Shown: positions 9,578-21,712, counted from the stretch's first letter. The stretch is DNA of 64,000 bases from Isoetes taiwanensis (GCA_021234155.1 JAJEKV010000051.1:7412761-7476760), one strand, 5' to 3'. Numbers and translations: made by a program. The notes: generated from the letters alone by a model not told the origin.

Positions 9578-10413
9578 TATGCATGCAATGTCTTGCTTAA
9601 CATGCATACGAGAAAAATCATAGTATGAAGCGGACAATAATTTGAGAGCAGATCCTTCCCTGTGCTGGCAAAGGAGCCATACACATATAACACCGTGTGT
9701 TTGTTCTCCAATCACTATTAAATTACCATTATGCTTGACAAGTTTGTATATTGTTCGACCTTGATCCAAAAGAAGAATAGTGTGAGACCAAGTGTTTGAA
9801 GCAATGTCATAGTGATGCAAAAACTCGTCTCCGCAAGGAAATCGTGCAATGGAATAAAAAGAATCTTGAATAAGCAAGGAGCAGGAATATGGAGACCTAG
9901 TGCATGATGGGCTACGTCTCCATGAGCCAGAGCTAGACTCATAAATGAGCAAAAATCCATGCTTTTCTAGAACATCGAGGATAACAACGTAGTGCTTCCG
10001 AATGGGATCAAAGTTAAAGCACAAGCTAGTAATGCAATGGTACTCAAGAGTGCCTAAGACTTGAACCTGACAACAAAGATCAAAAGGATCAAAGACACGC
10101 ACCACCCATACAAACGCTCTTTGTATGCAAGTGCATATTAGGTTATAGGAGCTTTGGATAAACCTAAAGTGGAGGGCCGTTGTTGGTAGTCCCACTATGG
10201 ACTTTGCCTTCCATGTTGGCAAAATAGCATTAGGGTTTAACCATTCCAAGCATCCCTGATCATCAAATCTGCATAGCATGGGCACGCAGGTTCCCTTTCC
10301 CAGAACGATTGGAAATGCAAGTAACTATGCCAGTACTTGGAAACTAGAGAGAATCTAAATAGGTCGTCTTCATCGTCTGGTAATTCAGAAATCCGAGCAT
10401 TCTGATTTTCCAT
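9578..10413 (-). pseudogene. F-box gene copy 1, 5' piece
   Basis: From the ATG at 10413 (MENQNARISELPDD) the frame is collinear with the intact F-box protein at 27493-28590 up to the codons for KQDIACI, where the Helitron begins. It lacks about 11 F-box residues (IVEKVLLLVGD region, a clean 33-bp loss). It also has a 7-bp deletion near 10280 that shifts the frame between the F-box and the C-terminal region. Both lesions are independent of the Helitron. F-box proteins recruit targets to SCF ubiquitin ligases; this copy cannot. It pairs with 1717-1941. Confidence 0.9.
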
Positions 10414-11438
10414 TGAACAATTATGGTTGAGGTGAGGATTCCTTGCTTGTATATGCCTTTGCCTTTTTGGCCCTTTCACTTTTTGTAGTGGCTAATAATA
10501 GCAGCAATCTTGCTGTGTGCATTTAATTTACAGGCTTGGCTACTGGTTCTGAATTCCGCGTGATTGTAGCAGATCTAACTAAATACTTGCAAGTTGTGAA
10601 GAGTTTGATTTGCAAGCAGCACTGAGAGCACCATGAACTTCCACTTCAGTATAAGCCACGCATGATAATAAGTCCTCAAAAAGTCCGTATTTCAATAGCT
10701 CTAAAGGCTAAAACCTCACCAGCAGCTTTTATAAGGCCAGGAATATTGTTTAGTCTTCTGCTACAACTATGTTGGCCTCAGAATTACACCTCCTTCACAA
10801 GAATATGCAAAATCAAGCACTTACATAACTTATTTGAGCATCATGGAAAGAAGGTTGATTTGAATGCTTTGAGAATTACACATTTTTATGCTCCATTATA
10901 GATCTCTCTCTTCTATATATTTATACTCTATATAAAGTATAAAGAATGTAAAACTGGTTTTATGTTGGTGACTTGTGGATATGAATATCAATGCTGATTG
11001 ACAGAATCCTTTCTTAAGGATGGCCCTTGATAACACGATCTGCTTCAAAAGTTAAATTCTGACCATGTTATTCATAAGTGCACTGTCAAATCTATTAATA
11101 GGTTTGAGATGCAAAACCGCAGACTGCATTCAGACATGCAAGTTGTAGCAACCTTTACGGTAAACCAGATTTTTTTTTTCAAGCTTGTATGGTAAGGTGT
11201 TACGATAGTTAGGATTTTACTCACTTGCTTATTCTAATCTCTTACATTTTTCTAGGCACAACAGCTTGTGGACTTGTCATAGATGTAGTTGTGAAATCAG
11301 AGCTTTTAGTAAAAGATGAGTTGGTAAAATTTAACATATCAGAGCCCTTTGTTGAGGTTCAGTCTATTCTTTACTGGAAATTTTGAAACTGGCACAGCAG
11401 TAGCAGTGTAGCAAGAGTAAGGGTGAATATGCCTTGCA
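10414..11438. repeat. Segmental duplication copy 1, region upstream of the F-box gene
   Basis: Colinear with 28591-29594, including the shared run ending GGTGAATATGCCTTGCA. It should contain the F-box promoter and 5' leader, but no motif stands out confidently. Similarity stops at 11438, where an LTR-like fragment begins. Confidence 0.85.
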
Positions 11439-12050
11439 CTACACAACAGGGGGCTACGGGGGCTATGATGTGACTCAGCACTACACAACAGGGCTAGAGG
11501 AGATACGGAGGGAGGGTCCCTGCTGAGCGTAGCTACTGGGGACCCCATAGCGGGCTAGGCTTATGGCCGGTCACTTCGTGTGGGCCGGGCATGGGTCCGA
11601 CACCCCCTAGGGCAATGGTGTTGCCCTGCCTCTCAATAGTTGCAGGTGTTGGCCTGGCTCTTATTTTGGGGGGTAAGTTAGGGACGAATCATGTGTCGCC
11701 ACAATTCTCTAGCTGCCCGAGGAACCTCTAGACTCTGGGAAGGGGAGATGCAACCTTTCCTGCCTCGACGGACCAGGGAGATGCAACCTGGAGTAGTCCC
11801 GATGGGTGATACCATGGGATTGCGTATCCGGAAGGCTAGAGTCATGCCAGAGCCTGATCTAGCCCATCTGCAAAGTATGCACAGGAGGGGCGGATGGAGT
11901 GGTCAACCCTAGCCATTGTCTATAGCCAGCCCCGCCATTGTTATGACTCGGTCTGCTTTATCTTGAGATCTAGCCGTCAGTCTACTTTCCCTCAAGAGTC
12001 TGAGCCTTGGGTAGGAGCTCCTCATGTTTTACGGTGTATGTTTATCCATT
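11439..12050 (+). mobile_element. LTR fragment of a retrotransposon
   Basis: Similar in order to 52230-52800. Shared blocks are GGCTATGATGTGA, CTGCTGAGCG followed by ACTGGGG, GGGCCGGGCATGGGTC, a TTTTGGGGGG run, and CACAGGAGGGGCGGATGGAG. Both LTR termini are missing, so this is a fragment. It abuts the end of the F-box duplication. Confidence 0.7.
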
Positions 12051-12362
12051 AGAGTTATTTTGAGATTTTGATTTATCCCAATAGGGCACGCTTCAAATTC
12101 CACATCAGCATTTACTATGGGCCAATGAGGTGAAGGCATAGTTCATTTTATCCCACTCTTATGTGGCACTTTTTTCTTGTTGGAATTTATTTCAACCACC
12201 ATACAATTAAATTATGCAAAATTGGCGGGTTCACGAATATTGGAGCCCCAATTAACGGGTTCTTCCCTCCAAGAACAACCGACAAAGAAAGCAAATGCTA
12301 AATCCTAACCTTTCAAGGAATTCATTCATTGCTTCATTCCTCTATTGCTGAACCCTAAGCTT

Positions 12363-12632
12363 CTGAAATCCAAAATCTTAATTGGAGTGTTTGAGATACA
12401 AGGTTTTCTTCCTGAATACTATTTTCTACACAAATAAAGGGAATTTCGAATTTTCTGTTACTATATATGCCAATTTGCTTGTTTTGCAGGTTTATATGTC
12501 GGATCTCTGATATCCAAATTCGTTATTGGAGTTTCTGAGCTACAAGCCAATTTTCTACACCAAAAACACGAATTTGCAAATTTCTTATTGCTATATATGA
12601 TGTTTCTCTTTTAGGTTTAGGTGTTGGATCCT
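12363..12632. repeat. Two-copy tandem repeat of about 140 bp
   Basis: A block with CAAAATCTTAATTGGAGTG, a CTATTTTCTACAC motif and an ACTATATATG motif recurs as CAAATTCGTTATTGGAGTT and so on, starting near 12504. It lies just ahead of LINE ORF1 and may belong to the LINE 5' region. Nothing else is seen in 12051-12362. Confidence 0.6.
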
Positions 12633-12659
12633 TTGCTTATTCTGCTCTCCTGTCAGAGG

Positions 12660-13508
12660 TTGCGGAGGCCGCCACTGTGAGACAAGGATTCCAGGCTGCT
12701 TTGGAAGCTAGCCAGGTAGAACTGAGCGCTCTTCGGAGTAAGGATTTAGCACGAGATCGGGAGCTACAGGAGCTTCGGTCGGCCGTTGCCCAACAAGGCA
12801 AGGGCCTCCATGCCGAGGCACATGAGCAACTCTGCCATTGCACGCAGGAGATGGCAAGACATGACAACGTCCTGCAAGAGCTGAGCTCCAGACTCCGGAG
12901 AACAGAAACCACAGCAAAGAACACACCAACCCCGCGAACCCACCAACCTACAGGACGTCAACCTGGAACACATGCTGCGGACACATCAGATCACGCCGGG
13001 CCGCCACCACCCCGGCGCCGGCCATAGCCTATGCCTCACCCACCTCAACCAACACCTAGTGCGGCCCCGCCGAACCGAGGAGCAGACGCAGGAGCAATGT
13101 GGTAGTCGCGGGCGGCGGAGGAGTGGGAGAACATCTCACTTCAGACTCCAAACACGGATCTTGGACGGATGATGTTCCCATTTTGTGACCATTGGAAAGG
13201 CGAGTCGTCATGGAATTGGTATACGATGCGCCCCGGGTGGTCATCTTCATAGTTGAGGCGTGCGAGGCGGGTGGCCATCTGCGTCGGGGCGGAAGTTGAA
13301 GGGGACGGCTCTGTACGTTGACCGGGACTTGACCCCAGCACAGCAAGAGACCCGAAGGCGTGAGCTGGCCAAAGTCGAGGGCTACTTGCGGAACATGGAG
13401 GCGGCGGGGGGGCTGGTCGAGGGAAGGATCGCCAAATTGAGGCTGACCAAGCGGGGATCACGGGCACTCTGGCCCCTCGAGTCCCCTCTGAGGGGCCCGG
13501 TGGCCTGA
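12660..13508 (+). pseudogene. LINE ORF1 relic (coiled coil plus C-terminal domain)
   Basis: The first open stretch (12677-13027) has a heptad-rich helix (EASQVELSALRSKDLARDRE and following), then a Pro/Thr-rich tail. A later stretch (13260-13508) has LKGTALYVDRDLTPAQQETR and RRRELAKVEGYL. This resembles the C-terminal RNA-binding domain of LINE ORF1 proteins, in which an LKGT followed by DLTPAQ pattern is common. ORF1 proteins act as nucleic-acid chaperones in the retrotransposition particle. The two parts are in different frames with stops between, so the gene is dead. Confidence 0.6.
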
Positions 13509-13589
13509 GGCATCCCATCTTCCGCTCCCCTAGGACCACCACTACCACCGGACTGAAGTGGCGATGCATGCCACTAAATAGGGATCGTG

Positions 13590-16500
13590 CCTCAGTGGTG
13601 GTATCACGGAATTGCCGTGGCTTTCCATGGCGAAGGGGCGATCTCAATTCCCGTCGCCATGGGCATGGACCTTATCTTCCTCATGGAAACATGGGAACAT
13701 CTTTGGTCCTGACGGGCTACGATTTGCGGGGATACGGCGCTACTCCGTCTTCAATGAGTGCAGGGAAGCGAGGACACGGAGGAGGTGCGTGTTATTACCC
13801 GGGGCGGCCTTGGCCCAATCGGTCTCCCGTGTAAAGGCGACGCGGGCACAATAGATACGTGGGTGCGAGTGCGGAACAACGATGGCAGCCCCCTCTCTTT
13901 GTGGCGGCTTGCTACTTCCCACATCTTTGAGAGCAACTTTTACCACACGCTTGGATGTGGGCGGGCGGGAACCCTATGTCGATCTATATGATGACATCTG
14001 GCCAGTCTGAACAATTGGGCAAGGTCATGTTGCTTGGAGATTTCAATGCGGCGAGGGAGGCAGGCGAGATCCCAAAATTAGCACCTCTACCGAGGATGTG
14101 TTGCAAATGGACCCCTTGAGAGATGGTTTGGCCAAAGGCGTCGGATGACGGCCAGGTGACACGGTATGGCCCGGGCATTTCTTTATTGGCGGGAAAGATA
14201 TCTTTGACCTGGTCATTTGCAATGGGCACAGCACGATGGCAAATCCTCGGCCGCTTCACTTGTAGACGAGGGGAGAACCAGGGCGGCACCGGTGTGGTGG
14301 ATTCTGGCGCTAGCGGGCGAGGCAATGCCTACACTTGATCACTTTCGCTTGATTGTGGGGGGGGTGGTAGGGATGAGGAAGTAGACTCCAGACCATCAGC
14401 CCCTGTTCTTGCGAGATAGATTGGCGGAGCCAACCAGAGCACCCATTGCCCCAACACCCCATGTACCGCGGTTGCGTCACGGACTATGATCATCGGCGGT
14501 CTATGCGAGGATGCTTGAGCATGAGCTGGGGAGTGCTGCAACTCCCCACACTTCAACGGTGAGGCGGCCCGGTGAACCCGGCTCGCCGAGGGTAGGGGCC
14601 GGATGCTTTGGGAGAGACCACTCTCGGCGATCCACGAGGGGCTGCAACCACCTTCCCCGCAATCAATCGGTTCGATGGCGAATGTCGGGAGCTGAAAGCG
14701 ATGGCTCCGCCAAGTCTTTGGACCCCACCATTCGCCCGTAGGCCGTCCGTCAATACAGCTCCTTCCTCAAGACCAAGAAAGCCCGGGTATCTTCGCGGAC
14801 ACCAAGAGCCTTGAGATGTTTGGTCTTCTAGACCGCCACCCTAGGGCCTTACGGAGAAAGGTCTTGAGTAAGCCTGCACATCCCACATGAAATATTACCC
14901 GGAATAATGGGTGAGATACTTGCGGTATTTGTATGACCCAAAGGGAAGCCGGGCACCGATTACCTCCATGAGACAGGCCTAGCACTGGTCATTCTTGAAG
15001 GGATGTCATAATGGGCCACATAGCGCGCCATGCTAACGGGAAGGCGTGATTTGGATGGTATCTTGCCCGAGCTTCTCAAGTGGGCGGGCCCCCAATGGTG
15101 CCAGTTCTCCACGGCACTCTTCAACGGGGCATTGCAAGAAGGCTTCCCCACTTTCGACTACCAATAGAGTTGTGCCTATATACAAAGCGGGGGACCCCCC
15201 GGCCACCAACTATCATTACCATTATGGTGGGTTCTGTCTTTGCCAAGTTGCTTGCCGGGATTCTTGGCGGCGATTGACACTTTGGGCGGAGGATGGAGAA
15301 TCTTGGGCTCAGACCTTGTGTGAGCTTCCGCCCCGGCATTCTACTATTGACCATATCTTCACTCTGCGAACACTCATAGAGGATAGCGGAATCGGCCTTG
15401 AGAATGTGATGACGTTGCTTTGTGGATTTCGCAAAAGGCTTTTTGACCGCGGTGCCACCGGGATAAGTTGTGGGACAGATTGAGGAGACTAGGGACCCCT
15501 TCGACTTGCGAGAATGCTATATACTGAGACTATCTGAGGCTTGCTCGGTCGTCTCACCTTTGCTCCGGAGGAGCCCGTTGTTAGTAGCATTAAGGGTGCG
15601 CCGGGGCTGCCCTCTATCCCCGGCGCTCTTCGGCTTGTACATTGACCAGCTAGAAGAATGGCTAGCTGAGCACGGGGCTTTCGGTTGATGCACCACATAA
15701 TCCGGCAACTCATATATCGCGATGATGTTGACCTGCTCGCATATACCCCGGGAGGACATGCAGCGCCACCGGATGCTTTGGACACTTTACGCCAATTCAG
15801 CGACATGAGAGTTAACTTGGCCAAGACAAGGGTGTTTGCTGGTCCCATCATCCGGCACCACGTCTTCCCTCATTCACTTACCGGGGGAGGTAGTGGAGGT
15901 GGCTCGATCTTATAAGTATTTGGGCATTGAGTTTTCTACTACCACACACTAGGATGCATCCATCGGGTTACGGGTCGCTGCAGCCGGAAAGCCACGTATG
16001 CAATGCAAAACAACGATCACAAGGCGGTTTGTATGCATGGGGTCACCAGGCACACTTGTTCGGGGCCTTGGTTGAACCCGGTCCTCCTCTATGGGGCAGA
16101 AGTGTGGGGGCGGTGATATCCCTCACCACTTGGAGCGATCTAGAGCAGTCTGAAGGCTTTCTTGGCCGGAACCTTTGGGAGTGAAATCCCGGTCCCATAT
16201 CAGATCTTGCTCCAAGAGGCAGGCTTCCTTCCATTCTGAGAGGGCTGCATTTGGAGCGTCACATTATTTACTTCCGGAAGGTGGTGGCTATGGATGAAGC
16301 CCGGCCGCCCAACCTTGCTTTGGCGATGGCGATGGGCCCTTGGCGACTCAAAGCTTCTTTGGAAAGACAAGCAAGCCCGGTGGTTCGCTATGGAATGTGC
16401 ATGCACCACGGATGTGGACCGGTGCATACACCGAAGGAACGCAGCTGCCTTGAAGCGTGCCCGGATGCTTGCTTCATGGCCAAGCTTTGGGATGCGAGAG

Positions 16501-16850
16501 CCTGTCACATGTCAAGGTGGCAAATTATCGGCAATGCCGAGGTTAATCCCATGCTCACGAGGGGCCCACACCACTACTGCGCACCCATCTACCCATGAAA
16601 AAGCGGGGTGATTGCTTCCATTCCATGCGCAGTGCACACCACCTCCGCATTGAGACGGGGAGATGGATTCGGGAGTCAGCGTGAGGGCCAGAGTCTGTCC
16701 GGTCGATCTTTGTCAGCGGCGCGCCATTGAGGATGAAAGTCCGCCCTCGGGCTTTGTCCGTCTGCGAGCATATCCAGGGCTCGGTATGCTTTCGGTTAGT
16801 TGTGCCCCATCAGGCCTTGCATGAGCCTCTTGAGCCACGGCCTCTGTAGG
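13590..16850 (+). pseudogene. LINE ORF2 relic: endonuclease and reverse transcriptase
   Basis: ORF2 nicks target DNA and copies the RNA. Pieces in several frames are recognisable. Near 13605 is an NCRGF start of an APE-type endonuclease. Near 14040 is GDFNAA. Near 14670 is RFDGECRELK, then a region with LPELLKWAGPQWC (about 15060). Around 15715-15735 is IYRDDVDLLA, which corresponds to the usual YADDV catalytic motif with A changed to R. Downstream are NPVLLYGAEVWG and VPYQILLQEAGFLP (16070-16230). The last blocks recur at 31240-31430. Frequent single-base indels make it non-functional. Confidence 0.75.
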
Positions 16851-16975
16851 CTTGTTGGGATCATTACCTCAGGGAGGTAATGGATACGCGGACTCAGTTA
16901 TGCCCCCCTGTCCGACATTAACCTCAGCTGTACTTGTGATTATGTATATAACTGTGCAGTATGTCAGCATCCTTA

Positions 16976-17128
16976 TTGCTACTAAGGTTTTTCCCCCGAA
17001 AACCCTTCAGGGCGGGGGTTTTTTAATCCTGGTAGTAATACGCCTGTTGCTCTCTCTTTGTACTTGGGTCCCATAGGTCAGTTGGTCTCCGTGGACGATA
17101 AAATCATATTCTATTCTATTCTATTCTC
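16976..17128 (+). other. LINE family 3' end: stem-loop and variable tail
   Basis: A stem (TATTGCTAC with GTAGTAATA) encloses GGTTTTTCCCCCGAAAACCC and a GGGCGGGGGTTTTTTAA run. The conserved GGTCCCATAGGTC and GTGGACGATAAAA follow, then about four TATTC units. See the matching structures at 32151-32297, 53290-53470 and 54180-54335. Confidence 0.75.
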
Positions 17129-17690
17129 TTTTGTGAACTTTGATCAAGTAGATGCCAATTTGCTTCTCTTTTTTAGAAGTTTAGGAATCAAATTCTTCAT
17201 CTATTCTGCTTTCTCTTGGTCTATGATGCTATTCATCTCATTATGCAAATGAAATGGATTGTTACTATTTCATATTTTTTGTTGTATATCAGGATATCAG
17301 AGTACTGCAAATCATTCTTGAGCGCATTTTTAGTCCACAAATTTTTGTCTGCAACGAATTTAAAGCAAGGAAACAACTTCTTTGGTATATTATATTTACA
17401 TTTTCTATTGCAATTCAATAGATATCAGCTAATCAGTTCATTCTGATAGAGAACATCAATTTCAGATTCACTTTAAGATGATGGCTCCACTTGTGCATGA
17501 TTTAGGCCAAACAAAATTTTAAGCATGGTTTGTGCATATTGTCATTGTTTATTCCATAGATTCTTATATGATGCATTGATTATTTGAATACTTATACTTC
17601 TGACTAATTATTCCAATACTTATACTTCTCAAAATTTCTTATAATTAATGTCTTCAAAGCGTTCAGAAATCAGCCAGATTATTCTGCGAA
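17129..17690. other. AT-rich stretch without recognisable gene
   Basis: Only short open frames occur; no repeat, RNA gene or conserved motif was recognised. Confidence 0.5.
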
Positions 17691-17716
17691 ATGGCAAAGA
17701 CACCACATGACAGTGG

Positions 17717-18487
17717 ATGGATTTGCACATATCCATTGGTTCTTGGGTCACCATGAGGCCTAAACAATGCGGTCATCATGCGGTGAAGAAACGCAAGCTC
17801 AATGAATTGACTTCACATTGGAAGGCTCAGGTGCTTGGGTTTGTGACCAGCCAAGGTGGAAAATGTATGGATCAGATTATTGTTGCACATGCATATGGAG
17901 CTCAAGACATGATGAAAGAGGATATTTCCAAGGCTTTGACATTTCCAAAACTTGATGTAAACTGTCTATCCTCGTCTGACTTCAAGGATAGAGTTTTAGC
18001 ACAAAGCATCACTAGCGTCTTGGAGGTACACCATTATGTGATTGAAAAGGTGTTGTTTCCTGATTATGCACCATCTTATCTTAAGGCTCAGGGCATATGG
18101 TTCCACAAATACCATTATACGAAGCAAAACAAGGTTGGAAAGTTAACAATAGTCGATGCTCCATCATTATCACTTTTGTCTAGAGGAATCATTGAGATGC
18201 ATACTCTCACTGCATTTCGACTTTTATTGACAAGAGAAGTAGCTAAATTAATGACTGAAAGAGCAGGCATTCGCAATGGAGTGAAGGCCTTCATTCCGAT
18301 ACATATCTTTGCATTCATGTTCAAGGATGTGGAGACACTAAGAATTGCACCTTAAACGTATACATTTAAAGGAGTTAAAGAAGAATCCCTTGATCAATTG
18401 TTTTACGGACAATGGAGGATTAGGACTCATGAAACTGGTGGCCAAATAACCAAGTGCCAAGTGGACTGCAGTAGCTTCATATTCAGG
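17717..18487 (+). pseudogene. Unrecognised gene, long exon with one internal stop
   Basis: 212 residues are open from ATG 17717 to a TAA at 18353-18355. The same frame then continues to a splice-donor-like TTCAG/GTAAG at about 18487, with TYTFKGVKEESLDQLFYGQW and ITKCQVDCSSFIF. The natural reading is one exon of about 257 codons carrying one nonsense change. Visible features are a basic KKRKLNE segment (possible nuclear localisation), LEVHHYVIEKVLFPDYAPSY, and a C-terminal hydrophobic AFIPIHIFAFMF. No family is recognised. The exon may belong with 18668-18889 and 20213-20973 on the same strand. It could be a host gene relic or transposon cargo. Confidence 0.45.
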
Positions 18488-18667
18488 TAAGATTGTATTT
18501 TTCAATTGCTTCTACTTTACAAATTATAGGTTATGTTATCATTATAAGCTGCCAAAGCAAACATTATACTGTAATTTCTTTGTTGAGAGACACAAAAGAC
18601 AATGGGAGAATAATAAATATGTCTGGATAGCAGTAGAAGAACATCGCGTTAAAACAAAACTAATTCT

Positions 18668-18889
18668 ATGGAATTGAGTATACATACAGAAAATGGTTCT
18701 ATGCAAACTTTAAATGTGGAAGACGAATGGACGCTAACAGAATGTAGAAAGTTACTGGAGTCACTCACTGGATATTCTGAGTTTCATTTCTTAGTAGATG
18801 ACAAGAAGGTTGGATATAGAAGAGAGTGCACTGTGACATGCAAAGATTGTATGGTTCCACATCTCGTGAGAATCAAACATGATTTTTGA
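18668..18889 (+). CDS. Small hypothetical frame or exon
   Basis: 73 residues, MELSIHTENGSMQTLNVEDE then WTLTECRKLLESLTG, FHFLVDDKKVG and a cluster of cysteines (CTVTCKDC). The pattern of short strands, a helix and a DDKKV turn is reminiscent of a ubiquitin-like fold, but this is only an impression. It lies 180 bases past the donor-like site at 18487 and could be the next exon. Not recognised. Confidence 0.35.
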   Translation: MELSIHTENGSMQTLNVEDEWTLTECRKLLESLTGYSEFHFLVDDKKVGYRRECTVTCKDCMVPHLVRIKHDF

Positions 18890-19239
18890 TGTATTGAATT
18901 TAATACGGAAAAAATAAAATAAAAGATAGAGCCATTCCTGGTTTATTTTGGGTTCAAACCCCAAGAGCAAGACTGCTTATATTTACATGCAATTGATGCA
19001 ACTTCATCCTACTTTCTTGCAGGCTATCTATGAGAAACGCAATATGTGAGAATAATGGAATTGCATATACTGGATGTTTGATATCTGCAAATGTTATCAA
19101 GTTTGCTATCCTACTTTCTTGCAGACCAGACCATCATTTGATAGCAAACTTGATAGGAAACTCGGTTATTTTGAGCGTGAACATCTCTGATCAATCTGTT
19201 TTGATTTGCATTTTAGGGAAAAAAGGTATTGCATCTTAA

Positions 19240-20205
19240 GGGGTAAACAAGAAGATATCTCAACTAGAAGTATTACTGCCTGAATTTTGAGCTTGCGAAA
19301 TGCGTTGTCTTTGCAGCATAAAGCAGCGACAAGCAGTCCAGCATGTTGTCATCCATAGGGAATGTCGGCTCGTAAGTTGTAAATATGTAACTGCAACAAA
19401 AATATAGATTTGTCTGGTTTGGGGCATAGGCATAGCATTGTCTGCTTGGTGCAAACTCTTGCTACTGTGACTGGGGTAGTTGTTTTTTTATCCAAGTTGT
19501 CTGATCCTGCTTTGCCCAACTTGCTAGGGCTGCATTAACTTTGTGTGCTTGGTCATTTTTGTTTTGTTTTCATTCACTTCAATTGGAAGACATGACCGCC
19601 TGCAAGTGGCTCTTAACAAGATAAATAGTTAATCCTTGTACATTCACAAACTTTAGCACACCCTTTGCATCTATACAAATCTATACAAATTTACTGAGTA
19701 TTAGCATTCACCAAATATGCAATGTTTCCTACCAAATTGTAGATTGTAGCTTCATACTTTCTGGACCTCTAATTACATTACAGCTTCTTTAAAATGTTCA
19801 TGGAGCTCAGGTCTCTGCTTCACAAGTCCCAAGCTGCTTGGACTTACCTGGCTAGATGTGCTGCTATGATCGCGGCCTTGCACAAATTGAGGAATAATCT
19901 ACTTCTTTTATTACAAGTATGCATATTAGGCTTTGAGAACTAGGCATGGAAACTGGACATATACATGCTCATTAGGACAATAGGATTGACAAAAGGGCAG
20001 ACAAATCAGATCTCAGATATTTTGATCTTGGAAAGACTTGTTCTCAGATAAGACTATGAAAGATCACTGAATCTATCGATTGCATTGTGGCCATCATTTG
20101 GCTTTCCTCTTTTATTATTACATCAAGATCCATGCTATGCATTTTGACTTAACTATGGATGCTCTTTCCGTCTTTATCTTGTGTGATTTAACAACCACTT
20201 CATAA
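19240..20205. other. AT-rich stretch without recognisable gene
   Basis: A pyrimidine-rich tract and AG precede 20213, so part of this may be an intron. Nothing else is supported. Confidence 0.4.
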
Positions 20206-20212
20206 AACTCAG

Positions 20213-20973
20213 GATGGAACTGCAGACTCTTTATCAGTTGTAACAGAGAATGATGCACAGCGTATCAAAATTGTCCATAAATTTGCTAAACAGATTAAAG
20301 TTGAGGTTGAAGAATTGTTAGGAATGGAGAAGTTGTTGCGACAAGTGCAGGTGGAGATGGAGCAAATAAAGCAGGAAAAGGAGCTTTGGGAAGTTCGAGC
20401 TCTGACTGCATAAGCACACATTGTTGAGCTTGAAGATGAGGTAAGGCATTTATCTGTGCTGCAAGTGTTTGTCTTAAGTATTTGAGGTTAGGTCTGGAGT
20501 AAAAATATGTTGTCTTAAATATTTGAGGTTCTTTGGTTCAGAAACAAGAGTGAAAAACAAAGGTGCAATTGGCGGACACTCGTATTGTTGGATTAAGGTC
20601 AGAGGTGTCTCACCTCACAACTGTAGTGGTATTAACAAAGCAGAGACATGCTCAAGAGCAGAGTAGATGGCTAGATGTTGGTACCTCCTGGTCCAAACGG
20701 TCAACTTTGCAGAGAATTAGTACAACTTATGTGCCAAAACCCAACAACTATGTGGAAGTTGGAATGTCACCCACAAATTTTTCAGACATAGGGGTTGACG
20801 TGGTTCATGTATACCAGCATGACTGTGACTTCACCAAAGTGGAATGCAGGCAGAATGAACATCAATGTAGACCTTGGCCTACGGATGTTGGAATTTTATG
20901 TCAGGCTAAGGAGGAAGATAGAAAAGATTGCTTTACCCTGCAAACTCAACCCAAGATCTGCATCTTTGTGTAG
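20213..20973 (+). pseudogene. Coiled-coil protein relic, two exon-like pieces
   Basis: From about 20213 the plus strand encodes IVHKFAKQIKVEVEELLGME and LLRQVQVEMEQIKQEKELWE, a strongly heptad-patterned helix. An in-frame TAA breaks it near 20411, followed by AHIVELEDE. A second open piece (20563-20973) continues a helix (LADTRIVGLRSEVSHLTTV) and then a Cys/His-containing tail (HDCDFTKVECRQNEHQC). Introns may separate them. No family is recognised. The strand matches the exon at 17717, so the two may be one gene. Confidence 0.4.
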
Positions 20974-21023
20974 GTACAATTTTTGAGATTTTCTCTTATT
21001 GTGTAGCATTTTGTTTAACAGTA

Positions 21024-21533
21024 CATATTGCCTTGAAAAACCTCTAACAGCATTATCAGCATGATCTTTTAACATAAAGGGTTACCGTAGACCCAATATG
21101 TTGAAAAGAAAATTTCCATCATTTAAACCACTTTGTAAAACATAACCCCTTGTTTTTAAATCACCAACTCATTACGTAAAGTCAATATGCATGACCAGAT
21201 CGAACTTCTCAAAATAATCCAATTACTAGGTATTTATAATTATCCAGAAACCTCAAGTTTCATAATACTCAGCAACTGAAATATTGGCATTATATCAAGA
21301 AGTTCAACATAAAGTTATATCCAGAAGTAGACATATAACCAGTTATACAACTTTTAGCAGATTATGCTACCGTGAACATAAAACTTAAAGCTATTAGTGT
21401 CAAAGGAAACATAGCCTAATACATAAGTGTTTTTTTGTAATTATTACCGCATTGGAAAACTTCTAACAGCTTCATCAACAACCTTTCTTCCCTGTATCAC
21501 ACATAAAGGGTGACCGTGGACCTAATATGTACT
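21024..21533. repeat. Direct repeat of about 80 bp, copies 420 bp apart
   Basis: TCTAACAGC followed by CATAAAGGGTTACCGTAGAC (21024-21102) recurs with substitutions at 21443-21533. The surrounding 20.98-21.7 kb is AT-rich and shows no gene. Confidence 0.55.
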
Positions 21534-21712
21534 CTGCACCAAGCAGATATGACATGATTTAGTAACCATGGACTAAATTCATGTAATAATTTAAACGATA
21601 AATGTATCTTACATTTAATATAGGATACGACCCTGCATCATTTCACTAGCCTTAAAGAAGCTTCCAGGTTTTTCACTCTTTGAAACAGAAGCCTCACCAG
21701 GCATACAATCAA

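Larger units (their letters stand above)
12630..17128 (+). mobile_element. Decayed LINE with ORF1 and ORF2 and a pentanucleotide tail
   Basis: The order is a coiled-coil ORF1, an endonuclease-like region, a reverse-transcriptase region, a C-terminal region and a 3' end ending GGACGATAAAA plus (TATTC)n at about 17105-17128. The 3' half is shared with the fragments at 31211, 53290 and 54190, defining a family. Frames shift every 100-300 bases. The 5' end and target duplication were not resolved. Confidence 0.8.

Noticed and set aside
9512-10285. 257-residue frame as an independent F-box-associated gene
   Set aside because: It is the middle of the broken F-box copy; its last residues are read from Helitron sequence and its start lies past a frameshift.
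13056-14325. Minus-strand frames opposite the LINE
   Set aside because: Shadows of GC-rich LINE coding sequence on the other strand.
12637-16611. GC-rich 12.6-16.6 kb as bacterial contamination or a gene cluster
   Set aside because: Frames join into LINE ORF1 and ORF2 motifs, and the 3' end is shared with three other copies in the window.
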